Notes under the pieces: model-generated
The model's database searches: none
What the model saw: only the letters and a program-made list of their open reading frames with translations
What the model was told of the DNA's origin: nothing
Assembly: GCA_020200615.1 (NCBI GenBank)
Contig: JAIVIH010000266.1
Coordinates: 1-14,891, forward strand
Reading direction: 5' to 3'
Length of the DNA: 14,891 nucleotides
DNA from: Actinomycetota bacterium
Lineage (GTDB): Bacteria > Actinomycetota > Acidimicrobiia > Acidimicrobiales > AC-14
Part shown: piece by piece, positions 7,552 through 13,752 of the stretch
How positions within the stretch are numbered: position 1 is the stretch's first letter
Layout of the letters: each line of letters begins with the position of its first letter
Program-made: the position numbers and the translations under genes

Positions 7552-7827
7552 GTGCCTGAGGCCCCGAGGCCACCCGTTCCCGGCCCGTCAGCCCTGCCGT
7601 CGGTGGGCGCTCGCCTGGTGGCGTTCGCCGCCATCCTGGTCGCCGGCATCTGTGGGCTGCTCATCGGTCGGGCGCTGGTTGTCATCCAGTGCGACGGCGA
7701 CTGCGCGGTGGCCAGCGGCCTGGCCGCGGCCTTCGGCGGGGTCGCGGCGGCGGGGGGCGTGGCCGTCGTGGCCGTGCTCGTGCTCCGCGCCATGGGCGAG
7801 TGGAGGGCCAAGGGAGGCGGCCAGTGA
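7552..7827 (+). CDS. Small two-helix membrane protein, unknown function
   Basis: This is a predicted 91-residue protein. A Pro-rich N terminus (PEAPRPPVPGPSALPS) is followed by a transmembrane helix RLVAFAAILVAGICGLLIGR, a short loop with two cysteines in the motif QCDGDCAV, and a second helix rich in Gly, Ala and Val. A short basic tail ends MGEWRAKGGGQ. If both ends are cytoplasmic, the CDGDC loop would face outside and could form a disulfide or bind a metal. I chose the GTG at 7552 because it avoids overlap with the divergent mannosyltransferase gene, whose start is 16 bases away; an upstream start at 7504 would overlap it. I do not recognise the family. A hairpin begins directly after the stop. 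Codon use looks like its neighbours, supporting a real gene. Confidence 0.65.
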   Translation: MPEAPRPPVPGPSALPSVGARLVAFAAILVAGICGLLIGRALVVIQCDGDCAVASGLAAAFGGVAAAGGVAVVAVLVLRAMGEWRAKGGGQ

Positions 7828-7854
7828 GGGGATGGAACCGGCGCGTTCATCCCC
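7828..7854 (+). terminator. Hairpin between convergent genes, possible terminator
   Basis: GGGGATGGAAC at 7828-7838 pairs with GTTCATCCCC at 7845-7854, giving a ten-base-pair stem with one bulged G and a six-base loop. It begins immediately after the TGA of the small membrane protein gene and lies between two convergent genes. No T-run follows on either strand, so intrinsic termination would be of the weak type common in high-GC bacteria. The gap 7828-7909 holds nothing else I can support. Confidence 0.5.
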
Positions 7855-7909
7855 CGTATATCGGCCGCTTTTGGGCTGACCTGAGCGGAAACGACGGAGG
7901 GAGCGACCT

Positions 7910-8455
7910 CTAGTCGGCCGGTTGGCCCGAAGCGGTCGACGTCTCTCGATCCGAGCCGAACCCGACGGGCACCATCCACCAGAGGACGAGAATGGCGGCG
8001 CCGATGAAGGCGGTGAGGGCCGCCGCCATCCGGGTCTCGAAGAGGAAGGCGGTGACGAGGAACACGGCCGCCACCATGGCCACGGCCAGGGTGGCCAAAC
8101 CGGCGATGGCGCAGCGGTTGCCGATGCGGATGAGCTGGTCCTTGTCGCGGCGACGGAACCGCAGCCGGTGGAACGCAGGGGGCGTGATGAACAGGATGCA
8201 GGCGACGGCGGAGGCCAGCAGGGCGACGATGTACACGACCCGCTCCTGCTCAGTGACCCTGGCGAAGCGCTCGTTGAAGGGGACGATGAGGAGGAAGGCG
8301 AACAGGGCCTGCACCCCCGGGAGCACGACGCGCAGCTCGTTCAGCAGCTCCAGGAGTTCCCGGTCGAGCCGGCTGGGGCCTCCGCTGCCTGACAGGCCGC
8401 CGCGTCCCGTCGAGGCATCCTCCGCGCCGTCGATGACCTGATGCGACGTTTCCAT
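7910..8455 (-). CDS. DUF6328 family integral membrane protein
   Basis: This 181-residue protein carries the recognisable DUF6328 core RLDRELLELLNELRVVLPGV (29-48) running directly into LFAFLLIVPFNERFARV. Four transmembrane helices are visible at about 43-61, 71-92, 113-139 and 142-165. A conserved-looking FHRLRFRRRDKDQLIRIGNR segment lies between helices two and three. The N-terminal 25 residues are low complexity (Gly/Ser-rich) and the C-terminal tail is short and polar. The family is widespread in actinobacteria and has no known function. The ATG at 8455 is the natural start; the divergent methyltransferase gene starts 41 bases away, and I see no convincing promoter in the gap. The gene seems intact and is probably expressed alone. 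Confidence 0.85.
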   Translation of the reverse strand: METSHQVIDGAEDASTGRGGLSGSGGPSRLDRELLELLNELRVVLPGVQALFAFLLIVPFNERFARVTEQERVVYIVALLASAVACILFITPPAFHRLRFRRRDKDQLIRIGNRCAIAGLATLAVAMVAAVFLVTAFLFETRMAAALTAFIGAAILVLWWMVPVGFGSDRETSTASGQPAD

Positions 8456-8496
8456 GGAAGCTGTTTACCCAACGGTCACCGAACCACGCTGGGAAC

Positions 8497-9183
8497 ATGG
8501 GTGACAGGATTCGAGGCGTGACCCATACCGACGAGGAACTCGACGCCTTCGCCTCCTGGGAGCGCGAGTCGTGGGAGGCACGGGCCGCCTCGTATGCCAG
8601 GAGCATCACCGACCTGACCAGGGGGGCGGCGGATGCGCTGCTCGACGCGGCCGGGGTGACCGCCGGCATGTCGCTGCTCGACGTGGCCACCGGGCCGGGA
8701 GTCGTCGCCCTCGCCGCCCGCAGTCGCGGCGCCGCCGTGATCGCCGTCGACCAGTCCGAGGCCATGGTGACCCTCGCCCGGTCCGCGGGGCTCGACGCCC
8801 GTCAGGCCCGCGCCGACCAGCTGCCGTTCGAGACCGGCGCCTTCGAGGCGGTCGTGGCCGGCTTCCTGATCAACCACCTCCCGCGGCCCGTGGAGGGCAT
8901 CGCCGAGCTGGCCCGCGTCTGCCAGGCCCGGGTGGCGGTCAGCGTCTGGGACACGCCGGCGGCCAACCCCGCCCTGGGTCTGTTCGGCCAGGTGGCGCAG
9001 CCCTTCGGCATTGCCGACCCGGCACCTCCCGGGCCCGACAGCACGCTGTACGCCGACAACGCCCACCTCACGTCGCTGCTCACCGCCGCCGGCCTGGCCG
9101 GCATCAGGATCGACCGTGTCCGCTACCAGGTGCCCGTCGCCGGACGGAAGACGGCCACGTCGGCCTTCCCGTCACCGTCGTAG
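8497..9183 (+). CDS. Class I SAM-dependent methyltransferase, 3' end replaced
   Basis: A Rossmann-fold methyltransferase of unknown substrate. SAM motif I is SLLDVATGPGVVALAA (59-74), the ribose-binding acidic residue is in VIAVDQSEAM (81-90), and the motif IV region is FEAVVAGFLINHLPRP (116-131). The body ends naturally with GLAGIRIDRVRYQV (199-212). After that the reading frame runs into the antisense of the FG-GAP repeat gene and reads PVAGRKTATSAFPSPS to a TAG at 9181. Related proteins generally continue for another 40-60 residues, so the true C terminus is missing and the last 16 residues are accidental. The switch occurs at about 9124-9132, where both genes share TACCAxGTGCCCG. The SAM fold is nearly complete, so activity is possible. 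GTG at 8518 is an alternative start. Whether the truncation is biological or an assembly join is unresolved. Confidence 0.85.
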   Translation: MGDRIRGVTHTDEELDAFASWERESWEARAASYARSITDLTRGAADALLDAAGVTAGMSLLDVATGPGVVALAARSRGAAVIAVDQSEAMVTLARSAGLDARQARADQLPFETGAFEAVVAGFLINHLPRPVEGIAELARVCQARVAVSVWDTPAANPALGLFGQVAQPFGIADPAPPGPDSTLYADNAHLTSLLTAAGLAGIRIDRVRYQVPVAGRKTATSAFPSPS

Positions 9184-9587
9184 TCGCCGGGAACGGGGAT
9201 GTCGCCGTTGACGCCGAAGGGGCCCACGATGCTGCCGCCCGAGCTCTTGGCGATGTACCACGTGCCCGTCGCCGGACGGAACACGGCCACGTCGGCTTTC
9301 CCGTCACCGTCGTAGTCAGCGGGCACGGGGATGTCGCCCGTCGCCCCGAAGGGCCCGACGATGCTGCCGCCCGAGCTCTTGGAGATGTACCACGTGCCCG
9401 TCGCCGGACGGAACACGGCTACGTCGGTCTTGTCGTCGCCGTCGTAGTCGCCGGGGACGGGGATGTCGCCGTTGACTCCGAAGGGGCCCACGATGCTGCC
9501 GCCCGAGCTCTTGGCGATGAACCAGCTTCCGCTGGCTGGCCGGAACACCGAGAGGTCGATCTGGCCGTCCCCGTCGAAGTCGGCGAC
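9123..9587 (-). repeat. 132-bp tandem repeat array encoding FG-GAP units
   Basis: The same block recurs every 132 bases: the GTGCCCGTCGCCGGACGGA element starts at 9130, 9262 and 9394, and a more diverged copy precedes them in the sense direction. One unit equals 44 codons and encodes FGVNGDIPVPGDYDGDGKAD, then VAVFRPATGTWYIAKSSGG and SIVGP. Neighbouring units differ at about 12 of 132 positions by my count. The array runs from about 9587 to its abrupt end at 9123. High similarity makes it prone to copy-number change and to misassembly. Confidence 0.9.
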
Positions 9588-10034
9588 CGTGTTGTCCGTG
9601 GAAGGCGGCGCCAGCGGCTGCCAGTCAGGCGTGATGTCGGATGGCGGAGTGATGTTCGTCCGGTTGGCCACACCGATGCCGGCGGTGGTCATGGTGAAGA
9701 TCTCGTTGTCAACCGTCCGGTCGCTGGTGAAGGCGATCTGGGTGCCGTCGGGAGAGAAGACGGGGCTGGTGTCGATCGCCGGGTTGATGGCGACGTTGGT
9801 GTGCCCGGAGCCGTCAGCGTTCATGATGATGACGTCGTCGCTGCCATCGCGATCGCTCTGGAAGGTGATCCTCGTACCGTCAGGTGACCAGTCCGGTCGC
9901 AGGTCGGTCGCGCCGTTGTTGGTGAGGCGCTGGGGGCTGGAGCCGCCGAGGTTCATGGTGTAGATCTCGTAGTTGCCGTCACGGTCGGAAGCGAAGGCGA
10001 TCCGGGTGCCGTCGGGCGAGACCACGGGGTGCAC
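9123..10034 (-). CDS. PD40 propeller / FG-GAP repeat protein, C-terminal part of a frameshifted gene
   Basis: This frame holds the C-terminal two thirds of one secreted protein whose start lies at 10507. It opens inside a TolB-like beta-propeller: PD40 repeats with SPDGTRIAFASDRDGNYEIY, SPDGTRITFQSDRDGSDDVI and SPDGTQIAFTSDR. A proline-rich linker (DWQPLAPPSTDN) follows. Then come four FG-GAP/VCBS-type repeats of 44 residues, each with a calcium-binding-like loop such as DYDGDGKAD and the motif VAVFRPATGTW. The ORF begins at an internal ATG (10034), but homologous sequence continues upstream to the frameshift at 10093-10095. It ends abruptly at GTW followed by TAG, in the middle of a repeat; that stop is made by methyltransferase sequence, so the natural C terminus is lost. 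Such proteins are usually extracellular. The ligand is unknown. Confidence 0.85.
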   Translation of the reverse strand: MHPVVSPDGTRIAFASDRDGNYEIYTMNLGGSSPQRLTNNGATDLRPDWSPDGTRITFQSDRDGSDDVIIMNADGSGHTNVAINPAIDTSPVFSPDGTQIAFTSDRTVDNEIFTMTTAGIGVANRTNITPPSDITPDWQPLAPPSTDNTVADFDGDGQIDLSVFRPASGSWFIAKSSGGSIVGPFGVNGDIPVPGDYDGDDKTDVAVFRPATGTWYISKSSGGSIVGPFGATGDIPVPADYDGDGKADVAVFRPATGTWYIAKSSGGSIVGPFGVNGDIPVPGDYDGDGKADVAVFRPATGTW

Positions 10035-10054
10035 GTCGGACGCCGTGTTGTTGG

Positions 10055-10507
10055 TCAGTTGCGTCTCGGCTCCGCCCGCGGCCGGCGCGATGAAATCTCC
10101 AGATCGCCGGAGCGGAGGCTGGTGTAGAGGATCCGGGCGCCGTCGGGATGCCAGGCCGGGTTGCGCTCGGACGTGGCCGTGTTGGTCACCCGCACCACGC
10201 TGCCGCCGTTGGCGTCCATGGTGTAGATCTCGTTGTTCCCGTCCCGGTTGGACACGAAGGCGATCCGGGTCCCGTCCGCCGACCAGGCGGGCTCGAACTC
10301 GGTGAAAGAGTTGTTGGTGATGTTCGTCTGAGCCGTTCCATCCGGGTTCATGGTGAAGATCTCGTTGTCCCCGTCCCGATCGGAGACGAAGACGATCTTG
10401 CCGTTCGTACCAAGGAAGGCCCCTAGAGCCGCCGGTACGAAGCCGACCCCGACCACGGCCATCATCAGGGCGATGACAGCTCCGACAGACATGCCTCGTT
10501 GTCTCAT
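10055..10507 (-). CDS. PD40 propeller protein, N-terminal part with signal peptide (frameshifted)
   Basis: This is the N-terminal part of the same secreted protein. Residues 1-29 form a signal peptide: basic MRQRG, hydrophobic core [18 protein letters not shown] and a likely cleavage site near LGA. The first propeller blades follow: [39 protein letters not shown] and [20 protein letters not shown]40 blades of this kind form TolB-like propellers; six are countable across both halves. After GDLEI the frame goes wrong and reads [12 protein letters not shown] to a stop. Adding one T to the TTT run at 10093-10095 restores [20 protein letters not shown], which leads directly into the downstream half. 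The ATG at 10507 has no good Shine-Dalgarno; the only strong one lies before the duplicated upstream start at 10575. Confidence 0.85.
   Translation of the reverse strand: MRQRGMSVGAVIALMMAVVGVGFVPAALGAFLGTNGKIVFVSDRDGDNEIFTMNPDGTAQTNITNNSFTEFEPAWSADGTRIAFVSNRDGNNEIYTMDANGGSVVRVTNTATSERNPAWHPDGARILYTSLRSGDLEISSRRPRAEPRRN
10093..10095 (-). other. One-base frameshift site in the propeller gene
   Basis: On the minus strand the sequence reads GAGATTTCATCGCG. With one more T (GAGATTTTCATCGCG) the frame encodes [18 protein letters not shown], a normal PD40 strand, and joins the two halves exactly. The loss of one base in a homopolymer may be a sequencing error or a real, possibly reversible, mutation. 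Confidence 0.85.
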
Positions 10508-10579
10508 CGGGCGACCCCGACCACGGCCATCATCAGGGCGATGACAGCTCAGACAGACATGCCTCGTTGTCTCATCGGG
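10444..10579 (-). repeat. 68-bp tandem duplication over the propeller gene start
   Basis: Bases 10444-10511 and 10512-10579 are two head-to-tail copies of 68 bp with a single mismatch (C at 10483, A at 10551). Each copy contains the start codon and the first part of the signal peptide. In the upstream copy (sense direction) the mismatch turns GGA into TGA, so translation from the ATG at 10575 yields only MRQRGMSV before stopping. The Shine-Dalgarno AAAGGA lies upstream of this outer copy only. Confidence 0.92.
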
Positions 10580-10581
10580 TG

Positions 10582-10587
10582 TCCTTT
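10582..10587 (-). promoter_or_regulatory. Ribosome binding site of the outer (duplicated) start
   Basis: On the minus strand AAAGGA is followed by six bases and the ATG at 10575. This is a good Shine-Dalgarno and was presumably the original ribosome binding site of the propeller gene. After the duplication it serves only an eight-codon reading frame, while the functional ATG at 10507 is preceded by GGTCGGGGTCGCCCG with no strong site. Confidence 0.6.
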
Positions 10588-10602
10588 CGGGGCGTTCGCG
10601 GT

Positions 10603-10623
10603 GGTCATAGCCGTGATATGACC
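10603..10623. promoter_or_regulatory. Inverted repeat GGTCAT-N9-ATGACC, possible operator
   Basis: GGTCAT (10603-10608) and ATGACC (10618-10623) are perfect reverse complements separated by nine bases. The element lies in the 160-base gap between the divergent propeller and VOC genes, about 28 bases upstream of the outer propeller start. Size and symmetry fit a dimeric regulator site, but six-base arms can arise by chance. No convincing -35/-10 pair was found in the gap. Confidence 0.25.
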
Positions 10624-10729
10624 CTAGTGAGCGTAGACCTCTGGGAGCGCGACAACCTCGGGGCGAGAGAGGCCCGGCACGCCGATGAGTTTCGCCTCGC
10701 CAGGCGGTCGAAGTGGACAGACCATCTCC

Positions 10730-10735
10730 AGGAGG
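10730..10735 (+). promoter_or_regulatory. Shine-Dalgarno fixing the VOC gene start
   Basis: AGGAGG at 10730-10735 is followed by AGCAC and the ATG at 10741. It is the strongest ribosome binding site in the window and selects 10741 over the longer frame that opens at 10567. Confidence 0.85.
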
Positions 10736-10740
10736 AGCAC

Positions 10741-11112
10741 ATGCTCAAGGACAGCCCGGCGTTCAGCGGTTACTCGGTCAACGACCTCGACGCGGCGAAG
10801 GACTTTTACCGCGGCAAGCTGGGCCTCGAGGTCACGGAGGAGCCGGCGGGGCTCGGTCTCAAGCTGGCCAGCGGGGGCACCGTGTTCATGTACCCGAAGG
10901 ACAACCACGAGCCGGCGACCTTCACCGTCCTCAACTTCCCGGTCGACGACATCGAAGCGACGGTCGACTCTTTGACGGAGCAGGGCGTCGCCCTGGAGCG
11001 CTACGACGGCTTCGACCAGGACGAGCGCGGTATCGCGTCTGGCGAACCAGGTCCACGGATCGCCTGGTTCAAGGACCCCGCGGGGAACATCCTTTCCGTC
11101 CTTCAGGTCTGA
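10741..11112 (+). CDS. VOC superfamily (glyoxalase/bleomycin-resistance fold) protein
   Basis: This is a complete 123-residue single-domain VOC protein. It shows the paired beta-alpha-beta-beta-beta layout: [20 protein letters not shown] with [17 protein letters not shown] and [16 protein letters not shown] in the first half, then [20 protein letters not shown] and the closing [17 protein letters not shown] in the second. VOC proteins use metal-binding or cofactor-free pockets for varied reactions or for drug binding. The first position that is often His is not obvious here, and the closing strand lacks the typical terminal Glu, so a dioxygenase or lyase role cannot be assumed. The start is set by AGGAGG at 10730. 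The gene converges with the PIG-L gene, with 9 bases between stops. The specific substrate is unknown. Confidence 0.9.
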   Translation: MLKDSPAFSGYSVNDLDAAKDFYRGKLGLEVTEEPAGLGLKLASGGTVFMYPKDNHEPATFTVLNFPVDDIEATVDSLTEQGVALERYDGFDQDERGIASGEPGPRIAWFKDPAGNILSVLQV

Positions 11113-11121
11113 TCCGACTTC

Positions 11122-11865
11122 TCAGCCGGCCAGCAGGAGCCGCCGGAAGCCCTCGGCGTAGCGGACTCCGGCCAGGCGGCCCCCGTCCTCCGCCCGTTGG
11201 CGCAGGAGCGAAGCCAGCCACTCCGCAGTCCCGCCTTCGTGCCCGAAGGCCGCCGCCTGGAGCTGGCTCCGGTGACACAGCAGGGCCTGGATCTTGGCGT
11301 CCAGGGTGTCGCCCACGTCCACCCAGACGTTGGGCTCCAGAGTGCCGGACAGCAGCATCCCCCCCACCTGGTGGGGAGGGCCGGCCTCGGGGAAGTAGTG
11401 CGGGCTACCGGCCGCCGGTGACACGGCGTCGAGGGTGGCCCATCCCGCCACCCGGTGGTCGTGATGGTTGAAGTAGGTCTCCCCGAAGAAGACGGCCGTG
11501 GGATCAGGGCAGATCACCACGTCGGGCTTCACCCGCCGCACGGTGCCCACGATGCGAGCGCGAACCTCGGCCGTGTTGGCCAGCTCCCCGTCGGCCACCC
11601 CCACCTGCTCGTGTCCGGCGAGGCCCAGCACCGCGGCCGCCTCCGCCACCTCCCCCGCCCGCTGCTCGGCCAGGGCCTCCGGGTCGGTGTCAGGGTCACT
11701 GAACCCCTTGTCGCCCCGGGTCAGGAGGAGGAGGTGGACCTCGGTGCCGGCCGACGTCCAGCGGGCGACGGTCCCACCGCACGAGATCTCGGGATCGTCG
11801 GGGTGGGCGTAGACGGCCAGCGCCCGGGCCGGCGCATCGTCGATCAGATCCGGGAGCTCCGGCAT
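11122..11865 (-). CDS. PIG-L family zinc deacetylase
   Basis: This 247-residue protein belongs to the PIG-L/LmbE family, which removes acetyl groups from N-acetylglucosamine-type substrates. The family includes MshB and Mca of mycothiol metabolism. The zinc motif AHPDDPEISCGGT (20-32) supplies His21 and Asp24, with Asp23 the likely catalytic base. The second motif NHHDHR (133-138) supplies the third ligand, probably His137. A GDGELANTAEVRARIV-like region and a PDVVICPDP strand (114-122) fit the family fold. The ATG at 11865 lies 13 bases downstream of the threonine aldolase stop on the same strand, so the two are probably co-transcribed. Length is normal for the family. Sequence alone does not tell mycothiol-related activity from other GlcNAc deacetylation. 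Confidence 0.92.
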   Translation of the reverse strand: MPELPDLIDDAPARALAVYAHPDDPEISCGGTVARWTSAGTEVHLLLLTRGDKGFSDPDTDPEALAEQRAGEVAEAAAVLGLAGHEQVGVADGELANTAEVRARIVGTVRRVKPDVVICPDPTAVFFGETYFNHHDHRVAGWATLDAVSPAAGSPHYFPEAGPPHQVGGMLLSGTLEPNVWVDVGDTLDAKIQALLCHRSQLQAAAFGHEGGTAEWLASLLRQRAEDGGRLAGVRYAEGFRRLLLAG

Positions 11866-11878
11866 GCTTCAGCGCACC

Positions 11879-12907
11879 TCAGGCGGGTGAAGCGGCCAGT
11901 GCCTTCATGGCCCGCTCGACGCCCGCATCGTCGACGTCGTGGTGGGTCATGAGGCGGACGGTAGCCGGTGCGATGGTCCCGGCCAGGACCCCCTCCCCGG
12001 CCAGGTGGTCGAGCAGCGCCGACGGCTGGGAATGGGTGAAGGTGACGCAGTTGGTGAGGATGCCGGCGGGGTCGCACCCGGCTTCCGGCCAGCGCTCGGC
12101 CACGGCCTCGGCCAGCCGGCGGGCCCGGTCGTGGTCCTCGACCAGGCGCTCCACCATCGTCCGCAGCGCCACCAGTCCGGCGGCGGCGATCACCCCGGCC
12201 TGGCGCATCTGTCCCCCCAGGCCGGCCCGCTCTCGCCGGGCCTCCTCCATCAGCGCGGCCGGGCCGGCCAGGACCGAGCCCACCGGCGCCGCCAGGCCCT
12301 TGGACAGGCAGCACATGACGGTCGTGGCGCAGGCCGCGTACCGGTCAGCGGAGACGCCGGTGGCGACCTCGGCGTTGAACAGGCGGGCGCCGTCGAGGTG
12401 GACGGGCAACCCGGCGACGGCGGCCGCCTCCCCCACCGCTCGCAGCCGATCGAGGGGCCACGGGATCCCGTTGGCCGGCATGTGGGTGTTCTCCACGCAC
12501 ACCAGGCTGGGTTCGGGCTGATGGTGCCGGGCCGCCTCGACGGCCCAGGCCACGCCCTCCGGATCGATGGTCCCGTCCCCGTCGTCCACCAGATGGAACT
12601 GCACTCCGGCGTTCCGGGCCGCGGCCCCGTTCTCGTAGAGGACCACGTGCTGACGCCGCCCGGCCACCACCGCCGTGCCCGGCCGGGCCAGGATCCGGAG
12701 GACGAGCTGGTTGGCCATGGTGCCCGACGGCACGTACAGGGCCGCTTCCTTGCCCACCCGATCGGCGAACGCCTCCTGAAGGGCATTGACCGTGGGGTCC
12801 TCCCCGTAGAGGTCGTCACCGACCTCGGCCTCGGCCATGGCCCGGCGCATCTCGGGGGTCGGCCGGGTGACGGTGTCCGACCGGAGGTCTACGAACGGCG
12901 GGGCCAT
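11879..12907 (-). CDS. ltaE: Low-specificity threonine aldolase (PLP-dependent)
   Basis: This 342-residue fold-type I PLP enzyme cleaves threonine or allo-threonine to glycine and acetaldehyde in the cytoplasm. The N terminus [19 protein letters not shown] (6-24) with [16 protein letters not shown] (28-43) is diagnostic. PLP-binding elements are the phosphate loop SGTMANQ (61-67), His87 in [11 protein letters not shown] (likely ring stacking), the aspartate in [10 protein letters not shown] (170-179) and the Schiff-base Lys203 in [13 protein letters not shown]. The frame stays open upstream to 13237, but that stretch is antisense to the phosphatase gene; the ATG at 12907 gives the family-standard start. 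The PIG-L gene follows after 13 bases. The divergent phosphatase-family gene starts about 40 bases away, so the two share a short promoter region. The gene looks intact. Confidence 0.93.
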   Translation of the reverse strand: MAPPFVDLRSDTVTRPTPEMRRAMAEAEVGDDLYGEDPTVNALQEAFADRVGKEAALYVPSGTMANQLVLRILARPGTAVVAGRRQHVVLYENGAAARNAGVQFHLVDDGDGTIDPEGVAWAVEAARHHQPEPSLVCVENTHMPANGIPWPLDRLRAVGEAAAVAGLPVHLDGARLFNAEVATGVSADRYAACATTVMCCLSKGLAAPVGSVLAGPAALMEEARRERAGLGGQMRQAGVIAAAGLVALRTMVERLVEDHDRARRLAEAVAERWPEAGCDPAGILTNCVTFTHSQPSALLDHLAGEGVLAGTIAPATVRLMTHHDVDDAGVERAMKALAASPA

Positions 12908-12947
12908 CGACGGACGGTATCCCGCCGGGGAGCGGCCACCGCGTAGC

Positions 12948-13748
12948 GTGCCGTCCGTGGAAGAGGACGTCGAAGCGCTGGCCCGCTTGGCCGAGGACGT
13001 GGCCCGCGGTGCCGGTGACCTGTTGCGCACGGGACTCTCACGGTTGCGGGAAACGGTCACCACCAAGACGAGCGACACGGACATGGTCTCGGAGATGGAC
13101 CACGCCGCAGAGGAGCTCATCGTCTCGCGCCTGCTCGAGGCCCGGCCGGACGACTCGATCCTGGCCGAGGAAGGTAGCGGCCGGTCCGGCTCGAGCGCCG
13201 TTCGGTGGGTGATCGACCCGTTGGACGGGACCACCAACTACCTCTACGCCCATCCCGCCTACGCAGTGTCCATCGCCGCCGAGATCGAAGGCGAAGTCGC
13301 CGTAGGCGTGGTCGCCGACCCCTCTCTCGACGAGGTGTTCACTGCCGTCCGGGGGGGCGGGGCCTTCCTGAACGGTGAGCCCATCTCCCACTCCGGCCAA
13401 GACGACGTGGCCACCAGCCTGCTCGCCACCGGCTTCTCCTACGTCGCCGAGCGCCGGGCTCGCCAGGCCCAGGTGCTGGCCCGGATCCTGTCCACCGTGC
13501 GCGACATTCGCCGCCACGGCGCGGCGTCGCTCGACCTCTGTTGGGTCGCGTGTGGGCGGGTCGACGCCTACTACGAGGTCGGCCTGGAGCCATGGGACAT
13601 CGCTGCCGGAGCCCTCATCGCCGCCGAGGCGGGCGCCCTGGTGTCCTCCATCGAGGGCGGTCCGCCGTCGGCAGCCTCGGTCTTCGCCGCCGCCCCGGCC
13701 GTGGGCCCGGCCCTGCTCGCCCTCCTGGCCGAAGCCGGCGCCCCTTAG
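12948..13748 (+). CDS. Inositol monophosphatase family protein
   Basis: This is a 266-residue magnesium-dependent sugar-phosphate phosphatase of the IMPase/FIG superfamily. Metal ligands are visible: Glu74/Glu75 in ILAEEGSG, Asp90 and Asp93 in [12 protein letters not shown], and Asp217 in [10 protein letters not shown]. The helix [20 protein letters not shown] near the N terminus and the strand [20 protein letters not shown] after the signature are typical. Possible substrates are myo-inositol phosphate, histidinol phosphate or another phosphorylated sugar alcohol. In actinobacteria myo-inositol feeds phosphatidylinositol lipids and mycothiol, so a link to the PIG-L gene nearby is tempting but unproven. 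The start is GTG at 12948 or 12957; neither has a strong ribosome binding site. The stop is 4 bases from the convergent methyltransferase stop. Confidence 0.92.
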   Translation: MPSVEEDVEALARLAEDVARGAGDLLRTGLSRLRETVTTKTSDTDMVSEMDHAAEELIVSRLLEARPDDSILAEEGSGRSGSSAVRWVIDPLDGTTNYLYAHPAYAVSIAAEIEGEVAVGVVADPSLDEVFTAVRGGGAFLNGEPISHSGQDDVATSLLATGFSYVAERRARQAQVLARILSTVRDIRRHGAASLDLCWVACGRVDAYYEVGLEPWDIAAGALIAAEAGALVSSIEGGPPSAASVFAAAPAVGPALLALLAEAGAP

Positions 13749-13752
13749 GTCC

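Noticed and set aside
9123..9587. CRISPR-like array
   Set aside because: The 132-bp period is a multiple of three, there are no spacers, and each unit encodes a recognisable FG-GAP protein repeat.
10444..10579. Insertion-sequence footprint or target-site duplication
   Set aside because: The two 68-bp copies are directly adjacent with nothing between them and contain gene sequence, so it is a simple tandem duplication.
10567..10740. Longer N terminus for the VOC protein
   Set aside because: The AGGAGG at 10730 and the domain boundary both select the ATG at 10741; the upstream residues have no domain character and the frame begins inside the 68-bp duplication.
12908..13237. Upstream extension of the threonine aldolase frame
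   Set aside because: It is antisense to the inositol monophosphatase-family gene, and the family-standard N terminus begins at 12907.
11122..13748. Mycothiol biosynthesis cluster (PIG-L deacetylase with inositol phosphatase)
   Set aside because: Both families also serve other pathways, the genes are on opposite strands, and no mshA, mshC or mshD homologue is in the window.
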